A stretch of DNA of 64,000 nt from Lucinisca nassula (lineage: Eukaryota; Mollusca; Bivalvia; Lucinida; Lucinidae): assembly GCA_963580285.1 (NCBI GenBank), contig CAUZLF010000241.1, forward strand, positions 203,307 to 267,306, written 5' to 3'. The notes beneath the pieces are model-generated. The model ran no database searches. It saw only the letters and a list, made by a program, of their open reading frames with translations, and was not told the DNA's origin. Below, one piece after another: positions 1-11,065 of this stretch. Each line of letters opens with the position of its first letter. Position 1 is the first letter of the stretch. The position numbers and the translations under genes were made by a program.

Positions 1-760
1 ATATGGTCTGTCTATCTGTCCGTCCGTAACCCGTAAGTGAAAATTGGTGATAGTGACTTAACCGCTTGGAATATTTAAACAATTTTTGGCATACTGATAA
101 ATATCAATGAGATCTTATCAATGAACTTGCGAAATATCACATTCCATTTAGTACAGCCTCGCCGAGGCGAAAAATGTGAAAATTTTCGAACTGCTTCTCC
201 TCGGAAATCGTTGGGCCGATTGAAGTCAAATTTCATATGGAGCCTCTACGGGATGGGGGAAACCAAAATTTCCACATCGGGTCCAGGTCACATGACCAAA
301 ATGGCCGCCAAGCAATATTTGGTAAAAACCCTTCAAAAATAGTCTTCTCCAGAACCACTGTGCAGATTTCCACGAAACTTGATAAATAGCATCTGGAACG
401 TAGGCCCATCATAACTTGCTAAAATGGTGACCCTGGGTTGACCTTGACCTTCTTTGTGCCTAGGTCAAACTTTGACACATATGCTTTTGTGTTGGATTTT
501 ATCCTGCAAACGATTCAGAATACAGTACTAAAGTATAAGATATATTTTTGCTCCTTACGATAAGGCGCATTTATTGGGGGAACCGTTTTATGTCCAGGTC
601 ACATGACCAAAATGGCCGCCATACCCATATATGGTAACACTCATAAAGCTAAAAGCATCCGGCGGGTCGTGCACTTCAGCTGAAGCACTGGTTTGCATTA
701 GCGATCAGTTTTTTAGTTTAAGTGTTCCCTCTGGTGTGATTGTGAGACAATCGCACCAAA
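1..760. repeat. Pearl-like (Helentron-type) repeat, partial
   Basis: A TCCG-type microsatellite lies near the left edge (about 15-30). A segment of about 30 bp containing 'CATGACCAAAATGGCCGCC' occurs twice, near 290 and 598, implying a repeat unit of about 306 bp. A short hairpin-like end, 'GTGCACTTCAGCTGAAGCAC', lies near 670-690. Microsatellite, tandem units and terminal hairpin together resemble non-autonomous bivalve pearl elements. The left end is outside the window. The open frame at 121-342 is a shadow of the repeat. Confidence 0.5.
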
Positions 761-945
761 AACCCTTCTGAAATATCAAGGAATGCAGAGCATTATATGC
801 TCACTTTCAGTAGACGTCTATTTTAGCAATAATAAAATAGCTGAATATAGGTATCTTTCAGTACAAATGGTAGATTTAGTGATTTCAAGATCTACAATCT
901 AAGAATTGCAAAAGGTGTAAGTTGGTTTCTCTGACACACGTTGGA

Positions 946-1525
946 AAATAGAAGTGGAGGCAATGATCAGGAATCGATACAATCAACCCACATCTCCCAT
1001 CAGAGACACCAAAGGGAAAGACATACAAACATGAAACAACAGACCCTAATGGAAACACCAACAGCGGAAAGCCAAAAGGACAGTTACTTTCCCACAAAAT
1101 GGCCAATAGGCTATCCAAAATACAATAAAACAAGCGACACAAACACCCAAAGACATACCATAACAAAAATAAACCGCGACAGAAGAACCGCCCTGGAACG
1201 GTAAGCGGAAACGAACTCCACCGGGAGCCCAAACCGACCCCACGCGGCAACAATCGTCGCCCTTACTTCCGTCGCGATTTAGACAAACAATTTGTTCAGT
1301 ACGCATGAAGGCCTCCTAACTCATCAGTGCAACATCTCCGTGAACGAAAATAACCAAACAACCACAGAGATGAAACAACGGTGAGGACTCGACAGCAAAA
1401 AACCACTGAAATGATGGAGCAAAAGAAAATCAACAGTTAGACTCCGATGGGCCAGACCAGAGACAGAGCATCAGGCACCAACCAACATTACCTGGAATTA
1501 GATCTCTCTAATTCTCAATAAGCCT
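946..1525 (-). mobile_element. Naiad-type pLTR / 3' tail of fragment F1
   Basis: This follows directly after the TAA that ends the F1 coding remnant and is shared with the tails at 2908-3430, 5559-6294, 15955-16190, 17426-17573 and 52950-54531. Key shared stretches on the minus strand are GGTCGGGCCCATCGGAGTC near the start, ATGTTGCACTGATGAG in the middle, and GTTAATTGTATCGATTCCTG near the end. Penelope-like elements carry long terminal repeats (pLTRs), and I infer this role from its position and its occurrence without coding sequence elsewhere. Open frames here do not code. Confidence 0.7.
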
Positions 1526-2907
1526 TTACGTTGGAACCGTCATGGAATCTGAGGCATGACCCACCGGCGTGCAATTAAAGAGGGAAGCAAAGTTGTCAAC
1601 CGTGATTGGGTTAACTACCATGCATGCAGTCTGTCGTATAACATTTATGTTGTACCCAAGAGATTTAAGTCCAATATTGAATTTTGAAATTAAATCAGAA
1701 TGACGTCTATTAAATTTTGAAAAGGCTTTGCGTAGTTTATGGTACCGATAACCCTGATTAAGGAGTTTAGCCGTTAATAATTTATTACGAGTGTTGAAGT
1801 CAGTAACATGACTACACACTCTAGCAAATCGAATTAATTGCGAAATATAAACGCCATAGGATGGCGCACGAGGAACATCACCATCCAAAAAAGGAAAATT
1901 TACAATATCAAAATCAAAATTATCGCGTTTATCATAATTTTTGCACGAAACAAACCCATCTACAAAAGAAAGATGTAAATCCAAAAACGGGGCCTCGGTA
2001 TCAGAAGAATTTGCTTTATTTAACTGAAGTTCTGGGTGTAAATCTGACTGATCAAACCATCGAAATAAGTATTATCGATATTTAATAAATCATCCAAATA
2101 TCTAGAAGTGGAGCTAAAAGCTTCAATGATTTCAGGCTGGTTTTCAGCAGAAAGGGACGTCATAAAGTCTCTTTCATTACAAAACAAAAACAGATCAATT
2201 AGTAGCAATCGGAATACCCACAACTTGTCAAAATAACTTAGTACCAGTGAGAGCTTCACACACTCTCTGACATGACCATTAAGTATAATTTCTGTGCTCT
2301 TCAGAAGTGAAAAAAAGCATTTCTTACATTACATGCAAGATAGAGGGAGTCTTCCCTATGAAATGTCCATTCAAATAAATCATTAAGTTTTTCTTTTATA
2401 AGATTATGAGGAAGTGTAGTGTAAAGGGTGGACAAATTATAAGTAGACAGACTTGAAGCACGAAAACGCCTGGATTTCAATTTATTCAAAACTTCATTAG
2501 AATTTTTTATAGACCAAAACAGATTTCTACCTGATCTTTCGAAGACTTTGTCGCAATATTTTATCACATGATTTTTGATGGCAGTAAAACTTGAAGTTAA
2601 TAATTTGGAGAGTTCAGTGGTGGCACAAGAGCTTGAATTTGCAATAAACCGTGCTTTGTATGGTCTTTTATGAACTTTAGGCAACCAATATAACGTAGGA
2701 AGCTTGTCTTGGCCTTCTGTAACACAGACAGCAAACTTGGTGACTGAATGACAAATGTGGTCATCAACTAAAGCCCTCTCTACAGCTAAAGGCTGAAGTT
2801 CATAGGCCTTAGTACCACCAAGTTCTTGCTGAAGAGTGTTAACATAATGAAGCCGTCAACGACCACATTGTTAGCGGCCTTATCAGCTGGAGTCAAAACA
2901 AACTTCG
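1526..2907 (-). pseudogene. Naiad-type Penelope-like element F1, C-terminal/RT part
   Basis: This is a decayed reverse-transcriptase remnant. On the minus strand, 2684-2301 encodes an RT N-terminal region (KVHKRPYKARFIANSSS, then STYNLSTLYTTLPHN, matching motif A). The frame then breaks, the catalytic-core stretch is deleted or shifted (2020-2259), and 1984-1526 encodes the C-terminal end (NFPFLDGDVPRAPSYGVYISQ) with a TAA stop. Relative to the better copy F2 there are several frameshifts, a shortened palm region missing the GIPMG motif, and a deletion of about 40 codons near the C-terminus. A 4-bp deletion near 2873 disrupts the frame next to a TGA that F2 also has. The upstream part continues at 3431, beyond an inserted pLTR. 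Confidence 0.75.
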
Positions 2908-3430
2908 GTCTCTGGTCGGGCCCATCGGAGTCTAACTGTTGGTTTTCTTTTGCTCCAGCATTTCAGTGGTTTCTTGCTGTCGAGTCCTCACCGTTGTCTC
3001 ACCTCTGTGGTTCTTTGATTTTTTGTGTTCACGAAGATGTTGCACTGATGAGTTAGGAGGCCTTCATGCGGAGTGTATTTGTCTAAATCGCGACGGAAGT
3101 AAGGGCGAGGATTGTGGCCACGTAAAATCGATTTAAGACCCCCCCCGCCTCCCCAGTGGAAATCTTTCCACTGACCGTTCCAAGGCGGTTCTTCTGTGAT
3201 GGTTTATTTATGGTGTTGTTTGTTACTGACTGTGTGTATCACTTGTGTCTTTTTATTTTGGATGGCCATATGGCCATTTTGTGGGAAAGTAACTGTCCTT
3301 ATGGCCTTTCTTTGTTTAGGTTTCCATTTTGTTCTGGTCGTTTAATGTTTGTGTTTCTTTCCCTTTGGTGTCTTTGATGGGTGGAGTAAGTTAATTGTAT
3401 CGATTCCTGATCTTTGTTTTACTTCTACTT
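2908..3430 (+). mobile_element. Naiad-type pLTR inserted in inverted orientation inside F1
   Basis: In F2 the coding sequence AAACAAACTTC runs directly into TTATGAAATTC (about 7845-7860). In F1 those two points are separated by this 0.5-kb block, which matches the element's own tail on the opposite strand. It begins partway into the tail (GGTCTCTGGTCGGGCCC) and ends at the usual terminus (GTTTTACTTCTAC). It is therefore a 5'-truncated solo tail nested in F1. The open frames at 2826-3377 on the plus strand are shadows. Confidence 0.75.
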
Positions 3431-4435
3431 TCCTATGAAATTCTTAGATACCTAGTTTAAGGTGACGTAAGGACGTGTTAGGTTCAGGAGGTAATAAGTT
3501 CGTATTTTGCGAATAAAAAGAAATGCGTTTGTTCACTAATTTCAGAATGCTAAGTTTCCATTCCTTAAGAGCTTTATGCTCAACATACTCTCGTTTACAC
3601 CATCGATTACCAAATTCATTCAAGGCTGCAGCGATTTCATCTCTACATTTATTGAAATCAATTTTAGAAGGAAATCGATATTTCGGTCCTTTACATATTA
3701 TATTACGTATCCTAGAATCAGGGATATTTTTTAAATTGCCAGTAATAATATGATCAGCAGCAGGATAGCAATATACTGAATCTTTACAATCACATGTATC
3801 AGGTGTGTTAGTGTCAATATCAAGATCAGAAACAAGTTTATTGAAATTAAAAATGATAGATCCAACAGGTTTATTGTATTTATGACAAATTATGGGTGTT
3901 TCAGTATTTTGAAAATAAGCAGGAATGGATGAAATAACCGAATTTTCCGGAAGATACTAGGTAAATCTATAAAATCCAAACCCTTATTAATGAAGGATAT
4001 TTTGATGTAATGAGATTTGTGATTAATTTCAGAATCGATGAAAGGACGAAGAGCATGCTGAGTATAACCTCTAGTTAAAAGAGCAGCGTCGTATATAACT
4101 GATTAGAACAATCTTAGAATTTATTCGCCACGGTATCCAGAATCCGTAATACAGAAAAGGGTAATGAACTTAGAAAAGCTAGCATTGCGGGGCGTCCATG
4201 ATTCAATAATATTTTGGACAGTCACTTCAGTCTGGTATTGTTTCTTTTAAAAGCACGTAATGTACGTTTATAATTACCATTTTTTCTGGTGCCGTGCGAT
4301 CTAGTTTTACGCTTTCGGCTGTCCAGAAGCGAGAACATATCAAAGTCGGGCATTTTTGATAAATTACCCTCATGATAAATGTTGTCATTAAAGCCAATGG
4401 AAAATGTGTCTGTAATAAGGGGGTCTTTCAAGGTA
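3431..4435 (-). pseudogene. Naiad-type element F1, upstream part
   Basis: This continues F1 beyond the nested tail. On the minus strand the order is FNDNIYHEGN (about 4390), FSLLDSRKRKTRSHGTRKNG, NNTRLK, an in-frame TGA at 4222-4224, then the same frame with ILLNHGR and later conserved blocks (TRGYTQH, FINKG, FNFNKL, CDCK, KIDF). Extra stops and frameshifts follow, for example a TAA where F2 has TAC in the ANKFYD block. The 5' end is lost near 4435, so the GIY-YIG nuclease core is missing. The TGA is shared with F2. Confidence 0.7.
4222..4224 (-). other. In-frame TGA, possible selenocysteine codon, F1
   Basis: The TGA lies between NNTRLK and LS-ILLNHGR and is identical in place to the TGA at 8638-8640 in F2. 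The surrounding frame is open on both sides. See the finding on UGA recoding. Confidence 0.5.
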
Positions 4436-5558
4436 TAGGAAATTTGCATTGGTTTCTGCCCACGCTTGGATTTTGATGAAATTATGCACAATAATTGCCT
4501 TGGGTATAACCATTATAATTACGATGCATTCACTTTTAAATTTTATTTCCGTAGTAAATTTATTACATATTTTATGAAGTCTCTATCACAACAGAGAGTA
4601 CTCTCATATAAACTTGTCTACAGTATTCAGAGTTTCATATATCTAATACTGCTATGTTTTATGAATTAAAGCCATAATTAGTGAGTTAGTTGATACTATG
4701 AATGACTCCATATGTCTTTTAATAGTGGCTGGGCATTCAGTTTTCTTTGATGGTGTCCCCATATTTCAGCTCCTATTTTTGTATTCATCAAAATTTTATA
4801 TGCATTTTTACCATGTTCCATTTTTTGTCAAGACACCATTTCAGTATAAAAACTACCCACATATCTTAGGAACATGTTGATGAATTTTGATGGAAATTGA
4901 GGACCGGTAACATTGTGTTTTAACAGACTGAATACTGATAGTCCTGATTCAGCAAAATGTGAAATAATATGATTACCATGTTTTGGTCATGCTGTTTAAT
5001 ATTACTTTACTATTGCTTTCAATTTGGATGGCTATAGTATAGTATGGTTTGTGTAAGTAGTTCATAGCATAATTATAAGTATTATTTCAAAACATCCATT
5101 TCGGTAAATTTACCCCCTATGGAACAAACTTTTTTGTCTACAGAACTATACCGCAAAGGTTTTGATGACAAACGTCATCAAACGCACCCATGTAATCATG
5201 TGCACAGTTTTCTTTCTGTCTTTCTTGTCTAATTTGGTAATCGTGCTAAGGTGTATTTAGATTTAACATTCAAATCAACAACAAACCAGTCACTTTAGAT
5301 GTTGCTTCAGATTTTGTGAGATTTGTTATCCGACTCGAGATAAATGACTCTCAAGTCAAACTGTTGTTTGTTTATTTAACACTAACTATCCATTTAAAAA
5401 GAAAGGTTTACTCTAGGGAAAATCAATAACACTTGAGATTACTTTTCCTGGACATTAAGTTTTCAGAATTTGTATCTGCATAGGCACTAGCCAATCTATT
5501 TTTTTTTTGTATAGCCCCTATGAACGAAATCAAACGGCTTCCTGAATCTGTATTCTAA
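4436..5558. other. Unassigned AT-rich DNA
   Basis: I see no coding signal, RNA gene or recognised repeat here. Short open frames at 4466-4880 have no recognisable domains. Confidence 0.4.
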
Positions 5559-6294
5559 GTAGAAGTAAAACAAAGATCAGGAATTGATACAATTAACTTA
5601 CTCCACCCATAAAAGACACCAAAGGAAAAGAAATACAACATTAAGCGACCAGACCATAATGGAAACCTAAACAAAGGAAGGCCATAAGGACAGTTACTTT
5701 CCCACAAAATGGCCATATGGCCATCCAAAACCAAAAGACACAAGTGATACACACAGTAAGTAACAAACAACAACATAAATAAATCGCCATAGAAGAGCCG
5801 CCTTGGAACGGTCAGTGGAAGATTTCCACTGGGGGGCTTAAATCGATTTTACGTAGAAGCCTCCGTGGTGCAGTGGTTACGCTACTCGCCTTGTAAACCA
5901 GGGATCGCAGGATCGATCCCGGGCTTCTCCAGACTTTCGGATGAGTCTTTAAACCGAGGTCCCGTCTCCGTATGACCTTAGCTGTTGGTGGGACGTAAAA
6001 CTAAATCTCACTCACTCGATTTTACGTGGCCACAATCCTCGCCCTTACTTCCGTCGCGATTTAGACAAATAATTTGTTCAGTCCGCATGAAGGCCTCCTA
6101 ACTCATCAGTGCAACATCTCCGTGAACACAAAAATCAAAGAACCACAGAGGTGAGACAACGGTGAGGACTCGACAGCAAGAAACCACTGAAATGCTGGAG
6201 CAAAAGAAAACCAACAGTTAGACTCCGATGAGCCCGACCAGAGACAGAGCATCAGGCACCAACCAACATTATCTCTCTAATTTTCAATAAGCCT
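5559..6294 (-). mobile_element. Naiad-type pLTR / 3' tail of fragment F2
   Basis: This is the tail following the TAA at 6295-6297 on the minus strand, colinear with 946-1525. It is interrupted by a tRNA-derived SINE at 5855-6016, flanked by the duplicated target CGATTTTACGT. Removing the SINE restores the usual tail sequence ...CGATTTTACGTGGCC. Confidence 0.72.
5855..6016 (+). mobile_element. tRNA-derived SINE, family C (tRNA-Thr-like)
   Basis: The head reads as a tRNA: it begins GCCTCCGTGGTGCAGTGG (A box TGGTGCAGTGG), the anticodon region is CTTGTAA (TGT, Thr-like), and GGATCGATCCC acts as the B box. A body of about 80 bp follows, ending GGTGGGACGTAAAAC and a (CTCA)n tail. The 11-bp target duplication CGATTTTACGT at 5844-5854 and 6017-6027 marks retroposition. 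Confidence 0.85.
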
Positions 6295-7795
6295 TTACGT
6301 TGGAACCGTCATAGAATCTGAGGCCTGACCCACCGGCGTGCAATTAAAGAGGGAAGCAAAGTTGCCAACCGTGATTGGGTTAACTACCATGCATGCAGTC
6401 TGTCGTATAATATCCATGTTGTACCCAATCTTTTTATATCGAAGAATGATTTTACGAAATTGGGTGCTGAAGTCATTGCGGTTATATATTTTTCTGAATT
6501 TATATACTAAGTCACCATAAAATTCGGGTTCCGATAGACCTTGTTGCAGAAGAGATTTAAGTCCAATATTGAATTTTGAAATTAAATCAGAATGGCGTCT
6601 ATAAAATTTTGAAAAGGCTTTGCGCAGTTTATGGTACCGATAACCCTGATTAAGGAGTTTAGCCGTTAATAATTTATTACGAGTGTTGAAGTCAGTAACA
6701 TGACTACACACTCTAGCAAATCGAATTAATTGCGAAATATAAACGCCATAGGATGGCGCACGAGGAACATCACCATCAAAAAAAGGAAAATTTACAATCT
6801 CAAAATCAAAGTCATCGCGTTTATCATAAATTTTGCACGAAACAAATCCATCTACAATAGATAGATGTAAATTCAAAAAACGGGGCCTCGGTATCAGAAG
6901 AATTTGCTTTATTTAACTGAAGTTCTAGGGGGTAAATCTGACTGATCAAACCATCAAAATAGGTATTATCAATATTTAATAAATCATCTAAATATCTAGA
7001 AGTAGAGCTAAAAGCTTCAATAATTTCAGATTGGTTATCAATGGAAAGCGACAAAATGAAGTCTCTTTCATAACAATACAAGAACAGATCAGCCACAAGA
7101 GGTGCGCAATTAGTACCCATCGGAATACCCACAATTTGTCTAAATAACTTAGTACCGAATCTAATATAAATATTGTCAAGTAGAAAGGTGAGTGCATCAC
7201 ACACTTTCTGACATGACCAAAGTGTATAATTCTTATGCTCTTTAGAAGTGAAAAATGCATTTCTGACATTACATGCAAGATAAAGAGAATCTTCTCTGTG
7301 AAAAGCCCATTCAATTAAATCATTAAGCTTTTCTTTTATAAGATTATGAGGAAGTGTAGTGTAAAGAGTGGAAAAATCGTAGATAGACAGACTAGAAGCA
7401 CGAAAATGTCTAGATTTCAATTTATTTAAAACCTCATTCGATTTTTTTATAGACCAAACCAGATTTCTTCCTGATCTTTCAAAGACTTTATCACAATATT
7501 TAATTACATGCGTTTTAATAGCAGTAAGACAGGAAGTTAATAATTTAGAAAGTTCAGTGGTAGTGCAAGAGCTAGAATTTGCAATAAACCGTGCTTTGTA
7601 AGGTTTTTTATGAAGTTTTGGTAACCAGTATAGCGTAGGAAGCTTGTCTTGGCCTTCGTTAACACACACAGCACACTTGGTGGCTGAAAGACAAACATGT
7701 TTATCTACTATAGCTCTCTCTTCAGCTAAAGGCTGAAGTTCATAGGCCTTAGTACCACCAAGCTCCTGCTTAAGCGTGTTAACATAGTGGAGCCG

Positions 7796-7798
7796 TCA
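7796..7798 (-). other. In-frame TGA, possible selenocysteine codon, F2
   Basis: It follows ADKAANNVVVV and precedes RLHYVNTLKQEL in the same frame, which continues through the RT. From what I recall of related invertebrate PLE proteins, Cys occupies this position (VVVV-C-RLHY). F1 keeps the TGACGG string here, next to a 4-bp deletion. Confidence 0.55.
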
Positions 7799-8637
7799 CA
7801 CAACGACGACGTTGTTAGCGGCCTTGTCTGCAGGGGCCAAAACAAACTTCTTATGAAATTCTTGAATACCTAGTTTAAGATGACGTAAAGACGTCTTGGG
7901 CTTAGGAGGTAATAAGTTAGTATTTTGAGAATAGAAAGAAATGCGTTTATTCACTAGTTTTAAAATGCTAAGTTTCCAGTCCTTAAGGGCTTTATGCTCA
8001 ACATACTCTCGCTTACACCATCGATTACCGAATTCATTCAAGGAAGCAGCGATTATATTCTACATTTACTGAAATCAATTTTAGAAGGAAACCGATATTT
8101 CGGTCCTTTAGAAATTATATTCCTTATCCTAGAATCAGGAATAATTTTCAAATTGCCAGTAATTACATGACCAGCAGCAGGATAGCAATACTTTGAGTTT
8201 TTGCAATCACATGAATCAGGAGTATTAGTATCAATATCAAGATCTGAAACAAGTTTATTAAAATTAAAAATGATAGATCTAACAGGTTTGTTATATTTAT
8301 AGCAAATTATAGGTGTTTCAGTATTTTGAAAATAAGCAGGAATGGAAGAAAGCACCGATCTCTCACGGAAGATACTGGGCAAATCTATAAAATCCATACC
8401 CTTATTAATGAAGGATACTTTGAAGAAATGGCGTTTATGATTAATTTCAGAATCAATGTAATGACGGAGAGTATGCTGAGTATAGCCTCTAGTTAAGAGA
8501 GCCGCATCATATAACTGATGAGAACGATCGTAGAATTTATTCGCCTCGGTGTCCTGAAGACGTAAAACAGAAACGGGTAATGAACTTAAAAATGAAAGCA
8601 TAGAGTGGCGTCCATGATTTAATAATATAATTGACAG

Positions 8638-8640
8638 TCA
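8638..8640 (-). other. In-frame TGA, possible selenocysteine codon, F2
   Basis: It lies between NNTRLK and LSIILLNHGRH with no frame change; the open frame ending here and the one starting at 8601 are in register. F1 has TGA at the same place (4222-4224). Confidence 0.55.
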
Positions 8641-9024
8641 CTTCAGTCTAGTATTGTTTCGTTTAAACGCACGTGATTTACGTTTAAAGTTACCATTTTT
8701 CCTGGTGCCGTGAGATCTAGTTCTGCGTTTTCGACATTCCAGGAGTGAGAAAATATCAAAGTCCGGCATTCTGGAAATATTACCCTCATGATAAATGTTG
8801 TCATTAAATCCCAGTGGAAAAGGGGTCCGTAAAAATTTAATCCATTTCAGTTCAGCTTCATGTCTTTTGATTATTTTGAATCTAGATGTAGAATTTGCAT
8901 CGTAATCAAGTTTTTCCACTGGTTGTATAACAATGTTATTTACAGAATGACCTGTACGTCGAAAGTGACGGTACAAGAAAGTGTCAGTTTTAAAGCCATT
9001 TGAATTTGCTTTTAGAATTCCCAT

Positions 9025-10744
9025 GGTTGTACATTTGTCAGTATTCCAAAACTTATGTGATTATGATTGTGTTGTCTATATATTTGTATAGGTCTTTCAC
9101 TTCATTTTCCTATCTCAGCAGTTGTTGCAGTAATTACAAAGCACATTATGTAAGACATCAAGAAGCATTTAAACTGTTGATAATAATTATTCAATCTGTG
9201 AGTAGTTATCGAATTACTCATAGGATCTTAAATTATTTTCAGTAAATACATTGTGATGCTTTTTTTCTGTCCAAACACTGCAATGCTCTTTCTAAGCTGA
9301 GAGCTACATTGCACAGAAATGTAGTGGTAATTATTAATGAACAAAAAGCAAGCAAGAACAGTGCTTAAAAAACAGTGAACTTGCATTCAGCAGAAACATT
9401 CAAGAAGTGGTTGAAAAGTTTACAACCAGAAAAAAAAATACTAAAACCTCGCTTCCGACAAATTAACCACTATATTGACAAAGTTAATAGAAAAAATAAG
9501 ACACTAAAGAAACGTCAACAATTACAATACCAATGCAGAAAAGAGACATATTTATGCATGTGTACTATAAAGAAGGAAACTGTTTCTCTCCCTGTCTAAT
9601 AGCAAAATTTCTCTAGGTCATGGAACAGCTTTGTTTGCACCAAATATTCTGCGCCTCATGCATCAATGATATATTTTGCAACAGAAACTCAATATCAGTG
9701 ACAGTTCGATTTTTGGAAATACTAACCAATAATTACTGAAACTTTTTGGTAGGATAATAATCCAGCGTTCATAAAGACAGAGTATATCTAAGGCTTAATC
9801 TGGGCATGGATTTATCAACAGAACTATTTTTACTAGTAACAACAAACCACTGACCATTGCGTCCTTGCATACCATCTTGGTATGAAATGAAAATAATGAA
9901 TCTCCTTGCCTTACACCTATTTGCGTAGCATGACTTATGCAAAGTTATTAAATAAAGTTGCACATGTTCACAATAATTTTGCTGCTAATAAAAAAGCAAT
10001 ATATGTTGTTAAGCCTAATTTTCTGATTAGAAAACCTTTTGATTTAGTGTGTTACTATCTACTATTTTGGACAGATCATAGTGTATAAATGAAAGGTAAA
10101 TATCAGAAATTCATGATATTTTAATAGTTTCTAAGCTAGATCAGCTCAATATGTATTTATTTTGATTTGTATAATCTCATTTTATTACGTAAGTGTTACG
10201 AATTGCCATTTTATAAGGTTCTTGGATGATTTCAATAAAATAGTAAATTTTGCAGAAACGACTTACATCCATTAAAGTTGTAAAACTACAGTGTTACCGG
10301 TGTCGGATTGTCATGAAATTTTGCATAGCTAAAGAAGACACATATGGCAAGTTGTTCTAGCAAAATGAAAATTTGACAAAGACTAGAAGATATTTATCTT
10401 AGGGATTGAATTTTGATAATTATAAAATTTTAATTAAAAATGAGATTTTTGATAATTATTTTATCAGAAAATGTAAACTTTAATCAATGCAAAAGGTTTT
10501 TTAGGATCAAAGGAATGCCTATGGAGTTCTGCATTCAATCCAGTTCACAGATCTTGAAACTAAATAAAACATAAGCTTTAAGATGCACTTATTGAGAGAC
10601 AGACACCAGCTCATGGAGGGAGTCACTTAGAGTGGCCTCCTGAGTCCTACTTTGATTTATATAATTTATTAAATACTTTTTATAAGTTGTATATGCTGAG
10701 TTATTAATATACAAAGTTTAAAGAAAAAACATGCATGGGCACAG
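9025..10744. other. Unassigned AT-rich DNA
   Basis: I recognise no gene or repeat. A 74-codon lysine-rich frame at 9375-9599 has no recognisable domain, and I do not call it a gene. Confidence 0.4.
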
Positions 10745-11065
10745 ATGAAAGACCCCCTTTAACCCATTTTAATTCAGTTTCATGCTGTTTAACAATTTTA
10801 AACCTGGCTGGATAATTTAAATCATAATATTTTTTCCACTGGCTGTATAGAATTATCTTTAATAGAATGGCCTGTACGTCTGAAATGACGGTACAAGACA
10901 GTGTCAGTTTTTAGGCTTACTATTTCTACGATAGTGTTCGTTAAATCGTGTTTTTAACATGCGATTTGTTTGCCCGACATACTGCATTTTACAATTTGCA
11001 GTATGTCAGGTTATCACATATATCAAATCCGTAGACTTACATGTCAAATCGGACATGTAAACTAC
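10745..11065 (-). pseudogene. Naiad-type fragment F3 with GIY-YIG nuclease core
   Basis: Minus-strand translation gives LIYVIT, then TGA, then HTANCKMQYVGQT and LKTRFNEHYRR. After a frameshift it continues with DTVLYRHFRRTGHS, QPVEK and HETELKW. QYVGQT with a downstream Arg in LKTRF is the YIG half of a GIY-YIG nuclease, and LIY sits where GIY is expected. The Cys and the TGA between them fit the zinc-finger-like Cys pair seen in PLE nucleases. F3 overlaps F2 in element coordinates (both have YRHFRRTGHS), so it is a separate copy. It retains the nuclease core that F1 and F2 have lost. Confidence 0.72.
11006..11008 (-). other. In-frame TGA at a Cys-like position in GIY-YIG core, F3
   Basis: VIT-TGA-HTANCKMQYVG: the TGA lies four residues before a Cys, between the GIY-like and YIG-like motifs, where a metal-binding Cys is expected. 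This is a third possible selenocysteine site for the family. Confidence 0.45.

Larger units (their letters stand above)
6295..9024 (-). pseudogene. Naiad-type Penelope-like retroelement F2 (best copy)
   Basis: Read on the minus strand from 9024 down to 6295, this encodes part of an N-terminal GIY-YIG-type nuclease region (LYRHFRRTGHS, QPVEKL, ELKWIKFLRTPFPLG), a basic linker (RKRRTRSHGTRKNG), a long connector (SSLPVSVLRLQDTEANKFYD, CDCKNSKYC), then RT. RT landmarks are WLPKLHKKPYKARFI, IYDFSTLYTTLPHN (motif A, Asp near 7376-7378), GIPMGTNCAPLVADLF (motif B) and SRYLDDLLN (motif C, near 6983-6997), followed by a C-terminal thumb-like region ending TVPT-TAA. The nuclease-before-RT order is the permuted arrangement of Naiad/Chlamys PLEs; canonical Penelope has the nuclease last. 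Defects: a 1-bp deletion near 8055, a 1-bp gain in an A run near 6877, and 5' truncation removing the nuclease core. Two further breaks are TGA codons in otherwise continuous frame, at 8638 and 7796. Confidence 0.82.

Noticed and set aside
6080..6130. CUGAUGAG in Naiad-type tails as a hammerhead ribozyme core
   Set aside because: Penelope-like elements can carry hammerheads, and CACTGATGAG recurs in all the tails that cover this region. However, the partner reads UGAACAAA where GAAA is needed, and I could not close stems I and II convincingly. A covariance-model scan would decide.
6240..6294. SECIS element right after the Naiad-type stop codon
   Set aside because: I looked for an ATGA...AA...GA arrangement in the tail and found only partial pairings (for example CTCTG with CGGAG near TGATG) without the unpaired A's in the apical loop. 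A dedicated SECIS search is needed before claiming or excluding one.
9375..9599. 74-codon Lys-rich frame as a small gene
   Set aside because: AT-rich DNA easily gives Lys/Asn-rich frames. There are no domains, and no neighbouring splice or promoter evidence.
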